A DNA stretch of 5,703 nucleotides from Thermoplasmatales archaeon UBA582 (GTDB taxonomy: Archaea; Thermoplasmatota; Thermoplasmata; Thermoplasmatales; Thermoplasmataceae). The stretch lies in assembly GCA_002502705.1 (NCBI GenBank), contig DAQB01000150.1:343-6045 (forward strand), in the 5' to 3' direction. The notes under the pieces were generated by a model, which had not been told where the DNA came from, ran no database searches, and saw nothing but the letters and a program-made list of their open reading frames with translations. The translations under genes were made by a program, and so were the position numbers. The stretch's first letter is position 1; each line of letters opens with the position of its first letter. Positions 1 to 5,363 of the stretch are shown here, one piece after another.

Positions 1-1
1 A

Positions 2-376
2 ACCATAGAGATAGAGGATGCATTAATCTCGTCAAAGGAGGTGGCTGAAGCAGCTGCCTTTGGAAAACCCGACGAGATCAAGGGTGAAAGTATAGTTGCC
101 TTCGTTGTATTGAAGGATGAATTCAAGGCTGACCTGGATATAGTATCGACTCTACGTAAAAGAATAAGGGAAGAACTTGGACCCATATATGTTCCAGAAG
201 AGATACATATTGTGAGTACACTACCAAAGACAAGGAGCGGCAAGATCATGAGGAGAGTAGTTAAGGCAGTTTTCCTGGGTCAGCTCCCGGGCGATATCAC
301 GACACTTGAGAGCTCAGCATCAGTGGAAGAGATCAAGGCAGCCATAGAAGATTTCAGGAAAGAAACCAGTAAGTGA
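2..376 (+). CDS. acs: Acetyl-CoA synthetase (AMP-forming), C-terminal part, 5' truncated by window
   Basis: This is the last 124 codons of an acetyl-CoA synthetase of the ANL adenylating superfamily. The family makes acetyl-CoA from acetate, ATP and CoA through an acetyl-adenylate in the cytoplasm. The frame is open from base 2 through the TGA at 374-376. The apparent GTG at 41 is an internal valine, not a start. What is seen is the mobile C-terminal domain: a segment reading IEIEDALISSKEVAEAAAFG, then DEIKGESIVAFVVL, then LGPIYVPEEI, and the signature PKTRSGKIMRR. The lysine of SGK (codon 242-244, fragment residue 81) is the family's catalytic adenylation lysine and the one reversibly acetylated in bacterial Acs. 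The tail GDITTLESSASVEEI matches the usual Acs C-terminus, which favours acetate over other acyl substrates. A propionyl-CoA synthetase cannot be wholly excluded without the N-terminal substrate pocket. A T-rich tract follows, so it is probably the last gene of its transcript. Confidence 0.93.
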   Translation, partial: TIEIEDALISSKEVAEAAAFGKPDEIKGESIVAFVVLKDEFKADLDIVSTLRKRIREELGPIYVPEEIHIVSTLPKTRSGKIMRRVVKAVFLGQLPGDITTLESSASVEEIKAAIEDFRKETSK

Positions 377-401
377 GCCTTTTGTAAGGTTTTAAGGATC
401 C

Positions 402-456
402 AATTCTTTTAGAAAAAATTTTCATTTTTAATCTATTTTATTTCATTTTTCAGTTT
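402..456 (+). terminator. T-rich probable transcription terminator after acs
   Basis: Starting about 25 bases past the acs stop codon there are several closely spaced T runs (407-410, 419-422, 425-429, 436-439, 446-450, 454-457). Oligo-T tracts without a strong GC hairpin are the usual intrinsic terminators of archaeal RNA polymerase. A weak AT-only inverted repeat (AATTCTTTT facing AAAAAATT at 402-420) is too unstable to be the main signal. The rest of the 149-base gap up to 525 holds only the promoter of the next gene; I see no small ORF or RNA gene in it. Confidence 0.5.
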
Positions 457-495
457 TGTTCCACAATCCAATATTAGCAGGATTGTCTAAGAAAA

Positions 496-504
496 CGTTA
501 AATC
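496..504 (+). promoter_or_regulatory. TATA-like box for the radical SAM gene (leaderless start)
   Basis: CGTTAAATC is centred 26 bases before the GTG at 526, the spacing expected between an archaeal TATA box and a transcription start. There is no Shine-Dalgarno sequence before the GTG, so the mRNA probably begins at or next to the start codon. A second AT-rich stretch, TTTATAT at 510-516, is only about 13 bases from the GTG. It would start the RNA inside the gene, so it is less likely to be the box. Confidence 0.5.
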
Positions 505-525
505 TCCTATTTATATGAGCTAACG

Positions 526-1584
526 GTGAAGAGACTTGGCGGTGGATCCGCATATACAGGTAAATTACCAGAGGGGTGCGTTCTATGCGCCAAAGGGGGA
601 AAGATGGTTCTCTTTGTGTCCGGTATATGCGATGCAAAATGTTTTTACTGTCCCATTTCAAGCGAGAAAAAGATGCTTGATGTGATGTTTGCTGATGAGA
701 TGCCAATCCGGGACCTGAGGGACGCGATACTCGAGGCGAACATGATCTCTGCAACCGGAACAGGTATAACTGGCGGAGATCCTCTCAAATTCTATCAGCG
801 AACTTCTGATTACATCAAAATGCTTAAGCAGGAGTTTGGATCTAGTCACCACATTCACCTTTACACAATCAGTGGATCAAAGGAGGCAATTGATTCTGTC
901 GCTAAGGCTGGCCTTGATGAGATCAGGTTTCATCCGCCAGAGGAAATCTGGACCAGGATGGATCATTCAATTTTCAAGCACAGGATAAAATGGGCCAGGG
1001 ATAACGGCCTTTCAGTCGGTATAGAGGTACCATCACTACCTGGCAGGGATAAAGAAACAAGGGCACTGATAGACTTCTCTGAAAGAATGGATCTTGATTT
1101 CATCAATCTCAATGAGCTCGAATTTTCAGAGACAAATTTCAACAATCTTCTCGGTCGAAACTACACTGTCAAGAATGACTACGAATCCGGTGCCACAGGT
1201 AGCAAGGAACTTGCCATCAGCATGGTAAGGGAGCATCCTGAATTCACGGTACACTATTGCTCAGCTTCTTTCAAGGACGGCGTTCAGCTGAAAAATAGGC
1301 TTAAACGCCGTGCCAACAACATAGCGAGACGGATTGATATAGTTACGAAAGATGGAACCATACTGAAGGGTGTTGTTTCAGGAGAGGAGACAGATTCAAT
1401 TGTTTCAGGCCTGCATTCCGTCGGTGTCCCGGATAACATGATATTCGTGAACAACAAGAAGAAAAGGGTCGAGATACCAACATGGATCATACCGGAACTC
1501 AAGAAGCTTCTGGATTATGAATTCTTCGAGGTTGAAGAATATCCAACTTACGATGCAATAGAGGTCGAAAGACTGAAGTTATAA
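526..1584 (+). CDS. Radical SAM protein, COG2108-like, function unknown
   Basis: A 352-residue cytoplasmic radical SAM protein resembling the uncharacterised archaeal group COG2108 (related to pyruvate formate-lyase activating enzymes). The canonical CX3CX2C motif is C35-C39-C42 (GICDAKCFYC), which holds the 4Fe-4S cluster that cleaves S-adenosylmethionine. The SAM-binding GGDP motif is at residues 83-86. Barrel strands are visible at about 109-116 (HIHLYTIS), 132-138, 163-168 and 192-200. There are two further cysteines in a CXXC at 18/21 and one late cysteine at 245 (HYCSASFKDGVQLKNRLKRR). These three might bind a second cluster; that is inference. Beyond about residue 270 there is a small extra C-terminal region. 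GTG at 526 is chosen because the following LGGGSAYTGKLPEGC looks like family sequence, an in-frame stop lies at 499-501, and the next methionine is residue 27. It converges on dph6 and overlaps it by 6 bases. The substrate is unknown; the radical SAM assignment itself is secure. Confidence 0.87.
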   Translation: MKRLGGGSAYTGKLPEGCVLCAKGGKMVLFVSGICDAKCFYCPISSEKKMLDVMFADEMPIRDLRDAILEANMISATGTGITGGDPLKFYQRTSDYIKMLKQEFGSSHHIHLYTISGSKEAIDSVAKAGLDEIRFHPPEEIWTRMDHSIFKHRIKWARDNGLSVGIEVPSLPGRDKETRALIDFSERMDLDFINLNELEFSETNFNNLLGRNYTVKNDYESGATGSKELAISMVREHPEFTVHYCSASFKDGVQLKNRLKRRANNIARRIDIVTKDGTILKGVVSGEETDSIVSGLHSVGVPDNMIFVNNKKKRVEIPTWIIPELKKLLDYEFFEVEEYPTYDAIEVERLKL

Positions 1585-2226
1585 TTCATCTAAGGCGCAT
1601 TCAAGATCCAGATAACCGGAGCTTCCTGACCATTCAGTCTTCTGTGAAATTATCCTTATGCGATTTCCACCATTCAATCCAACAACAAATGATTCATATT
1701 CACCGCCCTCGCCTGCCGGGTTGATGCCATATTTTTCATGCAACTTCATAAGATCTGCTATCAATCCAGTATCAAATCTCCTGCCCAGGAATCTTTCATC
1801 GAGACCCTCAGCTGATACTGAAATTATTACTGCTTCAATGCCGCGCAAGATAATTTCATTAAGAAGGATATAGGGATCAACCCTCCAGAGTGGAGAAAAT
1901 GATAACAGACCTTCATTAGTACAATATTTCTCTATCCTTGTCTTCTGATAATCGGAAGCTATAGCACCGCTGATGACACATTCAATTTCAGACTTTTTGA
2001 GATCTTTAAAGGAAGATTCGAATTCTCTTTCGTCATAGTAAATTGTTTCCAGATCCAGTAAAGAAGAGACAAGCCCGGCATTCTTGATATTTGGAACATG
2101 GAACATCTCTGAATCCTGGACTGGAATATATGTCACGGCGGAAACCAGATCCATGCCCATCTCGGATCCAACAAGAGCTGCCAGGAAAGAATCCTTGCCC
2201 CCAGAGATCAATGCAGCTGCTCTCAT
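1579..2226 (-). CDS. dph6: Diphthine--ammonia ligase (Dph6/MJ0570 family ATP pyrophosphatase)
   Basis: A 215-residue adenine-nucleotide alpha hydrolase (PP-loop ATPase) of the Dph6 family. It catalyses the last step of diphthamide synthesis: ATP-driven amidation of diphthine on the modified histidine of translation elongation factor 2. The N-terminal PP-loop SGGKDS is at residues 8-13. The family signatures GAIASDYQKTRIE (87-99), PLWR (112-115) and NPAGEGGEYESF (169-180) follow in order. Length is normal for the single-domain archaeal form, without the extra RidA-like domains of the yeast enzyme. The frame stays open upstream to 2340, but ATG 2226 is chosen because MRAAALISGGKDS is the expected N-terminus, and an extension would run over the promoter and into the divergent peroxiredoxin gene. 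A TATA-like tract lies about 24 bases upstream with no Shine-Dalgarno, which implies a leaderless mRNA. The last two codons (Leu-stop) coincide with those of the convergent radical SAM gene. Confidence 0.92.
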   Translation of the reverse strand: MRAAALISGGKDSFLAALVGSEMGMDLVSAVTYIPVQDSEMFHVPNIKNAGLVSSLLDLETIYYDEREFESSFKDLKKSEIECVISGAIASDYQKTRIEKYCTNEGLLSFSPLWRVDPYILLNEIILRGIEAVIISVSAEGLDERFLGRRFDTGLIADLMKLHEKYGINPAGEGGEYESFVVGLNGGNRIRIISQKTEWSGSSGYLDLECALDEL

Positions 2227-2243
2227 ACATCTGGATCTCAAGG

Positions 2244-2257
2244 TTATATATTTTTTT
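2244..2257. promoter_or_regulatory. Single TATA-like tract between divergent dph6 and peroxiredoxin genes
   Basis: The 51-base gap between the two divergent ATGs (2226 on - and 2278 on +) holds one AT-only block, TTATATATTTTTTT. Its centre is about 24 bases from the dph6 ATG and about 27 from the peroxiredoxin ATG, close to archaeal TATA-to-start spacing in both directions. TATATA reads the same on both strands, so the same TBP site could serve both genes. Orientation would then depend on the flanking BRE positions: CTCAAGG on the left for +, and ACAA read leftward from the right for -. Neither gene has a Shine-Dalgarno, which fits leaderless transcripts. That both genes use this one block is inference from spacing. 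Confidence 0.62.
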
Positions 2258-2277
2258 GTCATTACGCTTTGATAATA

Positions 2278-2748
2278 ATGACCGTTGAAGTAGGAAAAAA
2301 AGCACCGGATTTTAAACTGGTAGATTCGAAGCTGAAGCACAAATCGCTGGATGACTACAAGGGAAGCAAGACAGTTCTTTTATTCTTCCCGGGAGCATTT
2401 ACAGGAGTATGCACGAAGGAGCTCTGTACATTCAGGGACTCAATGTCAAAGTATAACAATCTCAAGGCCAAGGTCGTAGGCATAAGTGTTGATCAGCCAT
2501 TTTCGCTTGCACAGTTCGCGAAGGAAAATAACCTGACATTTGATCTTCTCAGTGACGCGACAAGGGAAGTCTCAAAGAAATACGATTCGCTCCATGAGAA
2601 CTTCGTTAATGTTGCCGGCCTCACTGCTTCCAAGAGATCTGTATTTCTGCTGGATGGCAATGGAACCGTTAAGTTCAAGTGGATATCCGAGGACCCTGGA
2701 AAGGAACCTGACTACGCTGGAATAGAGAAAGAACTGGCAAAGTTCTGA
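2278..2748 (+). CDS. Peroxiredoxin (AhpC/TSA-Bcp-like, possible atypical 2-Cys)
   Basis: A 156-residue thioredoxin-fold peroxidase that reduces hydrogen peroxide and organic hydroperoxides in the cytoplasm. After the N-terminal VGKKAPDFKL there is the active-site motif PGAFTGVC at residues 38-45, with the peroxidatic cysteine C45 and the supporting P38 and T42. The conserved active-site arginine is R120 (KRSVFLLD). The only other cysteine is C50. A C45-X4-C50 pair matches the spacing of E. coli Bcp, so an atypical 2-Cys mechanism with an intramolecular disulfide is possible, although PGAFTGVCTKELC is also typical of other Prx subfamilies (Prx5/AhpE-like). ATG 2278 is chosen over an in-frame TTG at 2269 because it gives the usual N-terminus and the right distance to the TATA tract. 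There is no terminator before the next gene, 16 bases away, so it is probably the first gene of a two-gene operon. Confidence 0.93.
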   Translation: MTVEVGKKAPDFKLVDSKLKHKSLDDYKGSKTVLLFFPGAFTGVCTKELCTFRDSMSKYNNLKAKVVGISVDQPFSLAQFAKENNLTFDLLSDATREVSKKYDSLHENFVNVAGLTASKRSVFLLDGNGTVKFKWISEDPGKEPDYAGIEKELAKF

Positions 2749-2754
2749 ACTATT

Positions 2755-2760
2755 GAGTGA
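2755..2760 (+). promoter_or_regulatory. Shine-Dalgarno-like site of the DUF2240-type gene
   Basis: GAGTGA lies four bases before ATG 2765 and partly matches the anti-Shine-Dalgarno-complementary GAGGTGA. No comparable site is seen before the promoter-proximal genes in this window. This fits an internal operon cistron translated by re-initiation or ribosome recruitment, and supports ATG 2765 over the in-frame TTG at 2753. Confidence 0.4.
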
Positions 2761-2764
2761 AATA

Positions 2765-3226
2765 ATGGATCATGAAGCGGCCAGAAGACTGATTGCGATT
2801 GCAATATCATCCCGTAAGGATCATGATTCTATCTCGCGACAGGACATGATCAAGGAGTTATCTTTCAAGAGGCGCCTTCTGTCCACTGAATCTGTTAACA
2901 GGTTAATCGAAGCGTCACTTAAGGAGGGTCTTGTTCAGGAAAACGATGGAAACCTGAAGCCTAATTTTACAGTTTCTGGTATTTCTGTACCGCTGGACTT
3001 CTCAGTGAACGAAAAAGATCTATTTTCTGAGAACAGCGACAAGCCTTTATCTGAGAGATTGCTTGATCTTGCTGTCAACTCAGGCAACATTTCTAAGAAG
3101 GACGCCATAAAGATTGCAGGCGATTTCCTGAAAACGATGAAATTCCTTGATTTTGAGACCGCGCTCATGATTGTTCTATCTGATCGAGGTATAGATATCA
3201 GGGATTTTGCAAAAGAAATTATTTAG
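2765..3226 (+). CDS. DUF2240-like archaeal protein, function unknown
   Basis: A 153-residue soluble protein with no cysteines, resembling the archaea-specific DUF2240 family (COG3612), for which I know no assigned function. The N-terminal half (about 1-68) looks like a small helical, winged-helix-like unit: SRQDMIKELSFKRRLLS followed by a helix, then EASLKEGLVQENDGNLKPNF, where a short beta hairpin follows the helices. Residues 70-80 (VSGISVPLDFS) form the linker typical of the family. The C-terminal part (about 95-153) is helical and ends ALMIVLSDRGIDIRDFAKEI. No catalytic motif is visible. The start is ATG 2765, with GAGTGA upstream; an in-frame TTG at 2753 would add four residues. It follows the peroxiredoxin stop by 16 bases with no terminator between, so co-transcription is likely. 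Its 3' end overlaps the convergent TPR-like gene by 8 bases. The gene is clearly real; the family call rests on remembered motif similarity. Confidence 0.8.
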   Translation: MDHEAARRLIAIAISSRKDHDSISRQDMIKELSFKRRLLSTESVNRLIEASLKEGLVQENDGNLKPNFTVSGISVPLDFSVNEKDLFSENSDKPLSERLLDLAVNSGNISKKDAIKIAGDFLKTMKFLDFETALMIVLSDRGIDIRDFAKEII

Positions 3227-3971
3227 ATTGCGCCTTAGTCATCCTTTCCGCTATAGAAATAGCGAGATCCACTTTTTCCATTTCCATGGCAAGGTCCGTT
3301 GCTATGTCGTAGATCTCTGAAATGTCGTCGATAAAATCCTTTCTTTCCTTCTTGTTCTTTATTTCTGCTGCGAGCGATTCTGCTTCTTCTATGACCTTCA
3401 TTGCCTCATCAAGTGCCTTTTCTGAATCAAAACCGTCCATGCGCTTCAGTTTTATAAGGCCAGTCCTGGAATGAAAGTATGCCTGTGGGTTACCTGAATC
3501 ATTTGCAGCTTTGGAAGCTTCAATATACAAAGCAGCGGATTCCTGTCTTCTCTTCTTGATCGTCGACAGGAGATCAGCCTTGGAGTTAAGCAGTTCAGGC
3601 AATTCCTCCAGATCTTTCGAGGACCTGGCGAGCTCAATAGCCTGATCTATTCTTTTTTCTGCATCAGGAATCTTTCCAGCATCAGCTTCTATAAAGGACG
3701 AATATAGGAGATCACTGATCACCATTGGGGTGATACCAAGTTTTTTATGTATCTCAATTGCGAGATCTGCATACTTCAGGGAATTTTCATCATTACTAGG
3801 GGTCATTCCATAATAAGCCTGAGAGATACCGAGGAACAGGTCGGCAGCCTCCTCATTATTTTTTGACTGGAACTGTGGTTCCAGCTTTGATAATTCTCTC
3901 AGACCATCTAGATATTTTCCCTTGTCTATAAGGGAAAAGCCATTCTTCATCAAATCTTCTGCTTCTGACAT
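3219..3971 (-). CDS. TPR-like all-helical protein, function unknown
   Basis: A 250-residue soluble, acidic/lysine-rich protein without cysteines, signal peptide or membrane segment. It appears to be built of repeated helix pairs of the tetratricopeptide (TPR) type. Repeat-like units can be traced at about 4-36 (DLMKNGFSLIDKGKYLDGLRE), 43-76 (ADLFLGISQAYYG, then SLKYADLAIEIHKKLG), 86-117 (SDLLYSSFIEADAGKIPDAE, then AIELAR), 123-155 (ELLNSKADLLSTIKKRRQES) and 163-200. A helical tail at 208-246 follows. The alternation of small residues (A, G) with aromatic ones is typical, but the repeats are degenerate. TPR arrays usually mediate protein-protein contacts; the partner here is unknown. ATG 3971 is the first methionine in the frame, and MSEAEDLMKNG is a plausible start. 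It lies 32 bases downstream of the HMG-CoA reductase gene on the same strand, so read-through is likely, though a TATA-like box overlaps the end of that gene. Confidence 0.78.
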   Translation of the reverse strand: MSEAEDLMKNGFSLIDKGKYLDGLRELSKLEPQFQSKNNEEAADLFLGISQAYYGMTPSNDENSLKYADLAIEIHKKLGITPMVISDLLYSSFIEADAGKIPDAEKRIDQAIELARSSKDLEELPELLNSKADLLSTIKKRRQESAALYIEASKAANDSGNPQAYFHSRTGLIKLKRMDGFDSEKALDEAMKVIEEAESLAAEIKNKKERKDFIDDISEIYDIATDLAMEMEKVDLAISIAERMTKAQSK

Positions 3972-3996
3972 TGTTCGTAAAGAATATCCCGCCTCT

Positions 3997-4006
3997 GTAT
4001 TTATTA
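3997..4006 (-). promoter_or_regulatory. TATA-like box for the TPR-like gene
   Basis: On the minus strand TAATAAATAC lies about 30 bases before the ATG at 3971. It would give a very short leader of a few bases. It includes the HMG-CoA reductase stop codon (4004-4006), so a private promoter would be embedded in the end of the upstream gene. It shares the 9-mer TAAATACAG (minus strand) with the HMG-CoA reductase box. No Shine-Dalgarno precedes the ATG. Co-transcription from the upstream promoter is the alternative. Confidence 0.4.
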
Positions 4007-5266
4007 CTTTTTTCTTAATTTTTCAAGGAGGTTTTTTGCGTTTGTAGGCGATATATCCCCGGATTCAACGAGCATGGTTGAAAGCTTACCAACCTCATCT
4101 GGAGTTGCCCCTGCACTAATCGCGATATTTCTGGAATGTAACTTCATGTGACCCTTTTGAATGCCCTCTGAAGCAAGTGCCTTTATCGCTGAAAAATTCT
4201 GTGCGAGCCCGACTGCTGCAATGATACTTGAAAGTTCACTGGCACTCGTAACACCAAGAATCTTCCTGCATGCCATTGCCTTCTTCGAGACTGATGCAGC
4301 ACCTCCAACTATACCAACAGCCAGGGGTAATTCAATACTCCCAATGATATCACCGCTATTATCAACCGAATACTTTGTCATTGAATGATAGCCACCCATG
4401 GATACGAACGCGTGAGCTCCGGCCTCCACAGCTCTCCAGTCGTTGAATGTCGCCAGCAAAACTGCGTCAATGCCATTCATAACTCCCTTATTATGCGTTG
4501 CAGCCCTGAATATATCTGCTTCCGCAAACTCATACGCTTCCATTATAGAATTAACAGCAGCCTCACCGCCTACAAGGTCTTTCCGGAATTTTGCAGTTGC
4601 ATAAGCCCTCCTGTAAATCGAAAGATTACTGAGTATCCTTAAATTCACTCGTCCACCAGTTATTCGCTCTATTTCAGGGGCGATGAATTCGCACATTGTA
4701 TTGACAATATTTGCACCCATGGCGTCCTGAACATTTACGAGAAGGTGAACAATGAGCATTTTCTTTCTTGAGTGGAGGATCCTTGTTTCTATATCAATCG
4801 CACCGGAATTCTTTTCCCTCAATGTTTTGCTCTTCTCATTTGCCAGTGCAATCAATTTCTGCTTCTGTGAAAGTATTCTGATTGAGGATTCTTCAGGTGA
4901 CGGAAGATCCATGACCTGTATCTGCCCAATCATAACTGGATCCGTGGAGTACGCCGTGAATCCACCAGATGGACGTGCTATCTTGGCAGCCTTGGAACAG
5001 GCAGCAACGACTGAAGCTTCCTCTATTGCCATTGGAATGAAGTAGTCCTTCCCGTTTATCAGAAAATTTGTGGCGATTCCCAGCGGTACCTCAATATTAC
5101 CGATAACATTTTCTATTAATTTATCTGCTACTTCGATGGATAGTGCACCATGTTTGTACAATGCATCCACATCATCAGACGATAGGTTGAGTATTTCAGT
5201 AATTAGTTTTAAGCGTTCTTCCGGCATTAATTTGTGAAAGCCGCTAATTGCAGCATCTTTAGCCAT
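4004..5266 (-). CDS. mvaA: 3-hydroxy-3-methylglutaryl-CoA reductase, class II
   Basis: A 420-residue soluble HMG-CoA reductase. It reduces HMG-CoA with two NAD(P)H to mevalonate, the committed step toward archaeal isoprenoid lipids. Motifs run in the order known for Pseudomonas mevalonii-type enzymes: ENVIG (52-56); IEEASVVAA (81-89) with the catalytic glutamate; GGFT (101-104); the cofactor-site DAMGANIVNTM (181-191); HNKGVMNGIDAV (258-269) with the catalytic lysine K260; NDWRAVEAGAHAF (275-287) with the catalytic aspartate D276; LPLAVGIVGG (313-322); and KGHMKLHSRNIA (371-382), where H373 aligns with the catalytic histidine. All catalytic residues are present. There are no membrane helices, as is usual for class II. 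Class II enzymes occur in bacteria and, among archaea, in Thermoplasmatales and Archaeoglobus, generally explained by ancient transfer from bacteria. NADH versus NADPH preference cannot be read here. ATG 5266 fits a TATA box 24 bases upstream and a leaderless mRNA. The TPR-like gene follows after 32 bases. Confidence 0.96.
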   Translation of the reverse strand: MAKDAAISGFHKLMPEERLKLITEILNLSSDDVDALYKHGALSIEVADKLIENVIGNIEVPLGIATNFLINGKDYFIPMAIEEASVVAACSKAAKIARPSGGFTAYSTDPVMIGQIQVMDLPSPEESSIRILSQKQKLIALANEKSKTLREKNSGAIDIETRILHSRKKMLIVHLLVNVQDAMGANIVNTMCEFIAPEIERITGGRVNLRILSNLSIYRRAYATAKFRKDLVGGEAAVNSIMEAYEFAEADIFRAATHNKGVMNGIDAVLLATFNDWRAVEAGAHAFVSMGGYHSMTKYSVDNSGDIIGSIELPLAVGIVGGAASVSKKAMACRKILGVTSASELSSIIAAVGLAQNFSAIKALASEGIQKGHMKLHSRNIAISAGATPDEVGKLSTMLVESGDISPTNAKNLLEKLRKK

Positions 5267-5285
5267 GCATCTTTATTTTTGCGCT

Positions 5286-5294
5286 GTATTTAAG
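5286..5294 (-). promoter_or_regulatory. TATA-like box for HMG-CoA reductase
   Basis: On the minus strand CTTAAATAC is centred about 24 bases before ATG 5266, with no Shine-Dalgarno between. This is the expected layout of a leaderless archaeal promoter. It lies in a 97-base divergent gap (5267-5363) that also holds the promoter of the rightward gene. Confidence 0.6.
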
Positions 5295-5332
5295 ACATTT
5301 CCAAGTTTTAAGTTCGCAATCAAAAATGAAAA

Positions 5333-5340
5333 GGTTTAAG
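5333..5340 (+). promoter_or_regulatory. TATA-like box for the PH/GRAM-like gene
   Basis: GGTTTAAG is centred about 26-27 bases before ATG 5364 and is preceded by a purine-rich stretch (GAAAAGG, 5328-5334) suitable as a BRE. There is no Shine-Dalgarno before the ATG, so a leaderless mRNA is likely. Confidence 0.58.
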
Positions 5341-5363
5341 ATTCAGGCTAAATTCGCTGTCTA

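Noticed and set aside
41..43. GTG at 41 as a gene start
   Set aside because: The acetyl-CoA synthetase frame continues upstream to the window edge with family-like sequence, so this is an internal valine.
377..525. Possible small RNA or small protein in the acs-radical SAM gap
   Set aside because: There is no ORF of useful length, no C/D-box pair or tRNA-like fold by eye, and the T-rich tract is better explained as a terminator.
443..754. 103-codon open frame on the minus strand covering the acs-radical SAM gap
   Set aside because: Most of it is antisense to the conserved N-terminus of the radical SAM gene. Its translation is low-complexity, rich in Ser/Arg/Pro, and shows no recognisable motif.
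526..2226. Functional link between the radical SAM protein and diphthamide synthesis, since Dph1/Dph2 use unusual radical SAM chemistry
   Set aside because: This protein has the canonical CX3CX2C motif and not Dph2-type cysteines, and the two genes are convergent and so not co-transcribed. Adjacency alone is weak evidence.
2269..2277. TTG at 2269 as start of the peroxiredoxin
   Set aside because: ATG 2278 gives the usual N-terminus and the correct spacing to the TATA tract; the three extra residues have no support.
2033..2305. 90-codon minus-strand frame overlapping dph6 and the divergent promoter
   Set aside because: It is a +1 shadow of dph6 and crosses the promoter region; no family features.
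2227..2340. In-frame N-terminal extension of dph6 by 38 codons up to 2340
   Set aside because: The extension would cover the TATA tract and the start of the divergent peroxiredoxin gene and has no family-like sequence. The PP-loop N-terminus begins properly at 2226.
2753..2764. TTG at 2753 as start of the DUF2240-type gene
   Set aside because: ATG 2765 has a Shine-Dalgarno-like GAGTGA at a suitable distance and is the better start codon.
4385..5045. Plus-strand open frames (85 and 97 codons) opposite HMG-CoA reductase
   Set aside because: They are antisense shadows of a fully motif-supported gene and have no promoter or ribosome-binding site of their own.
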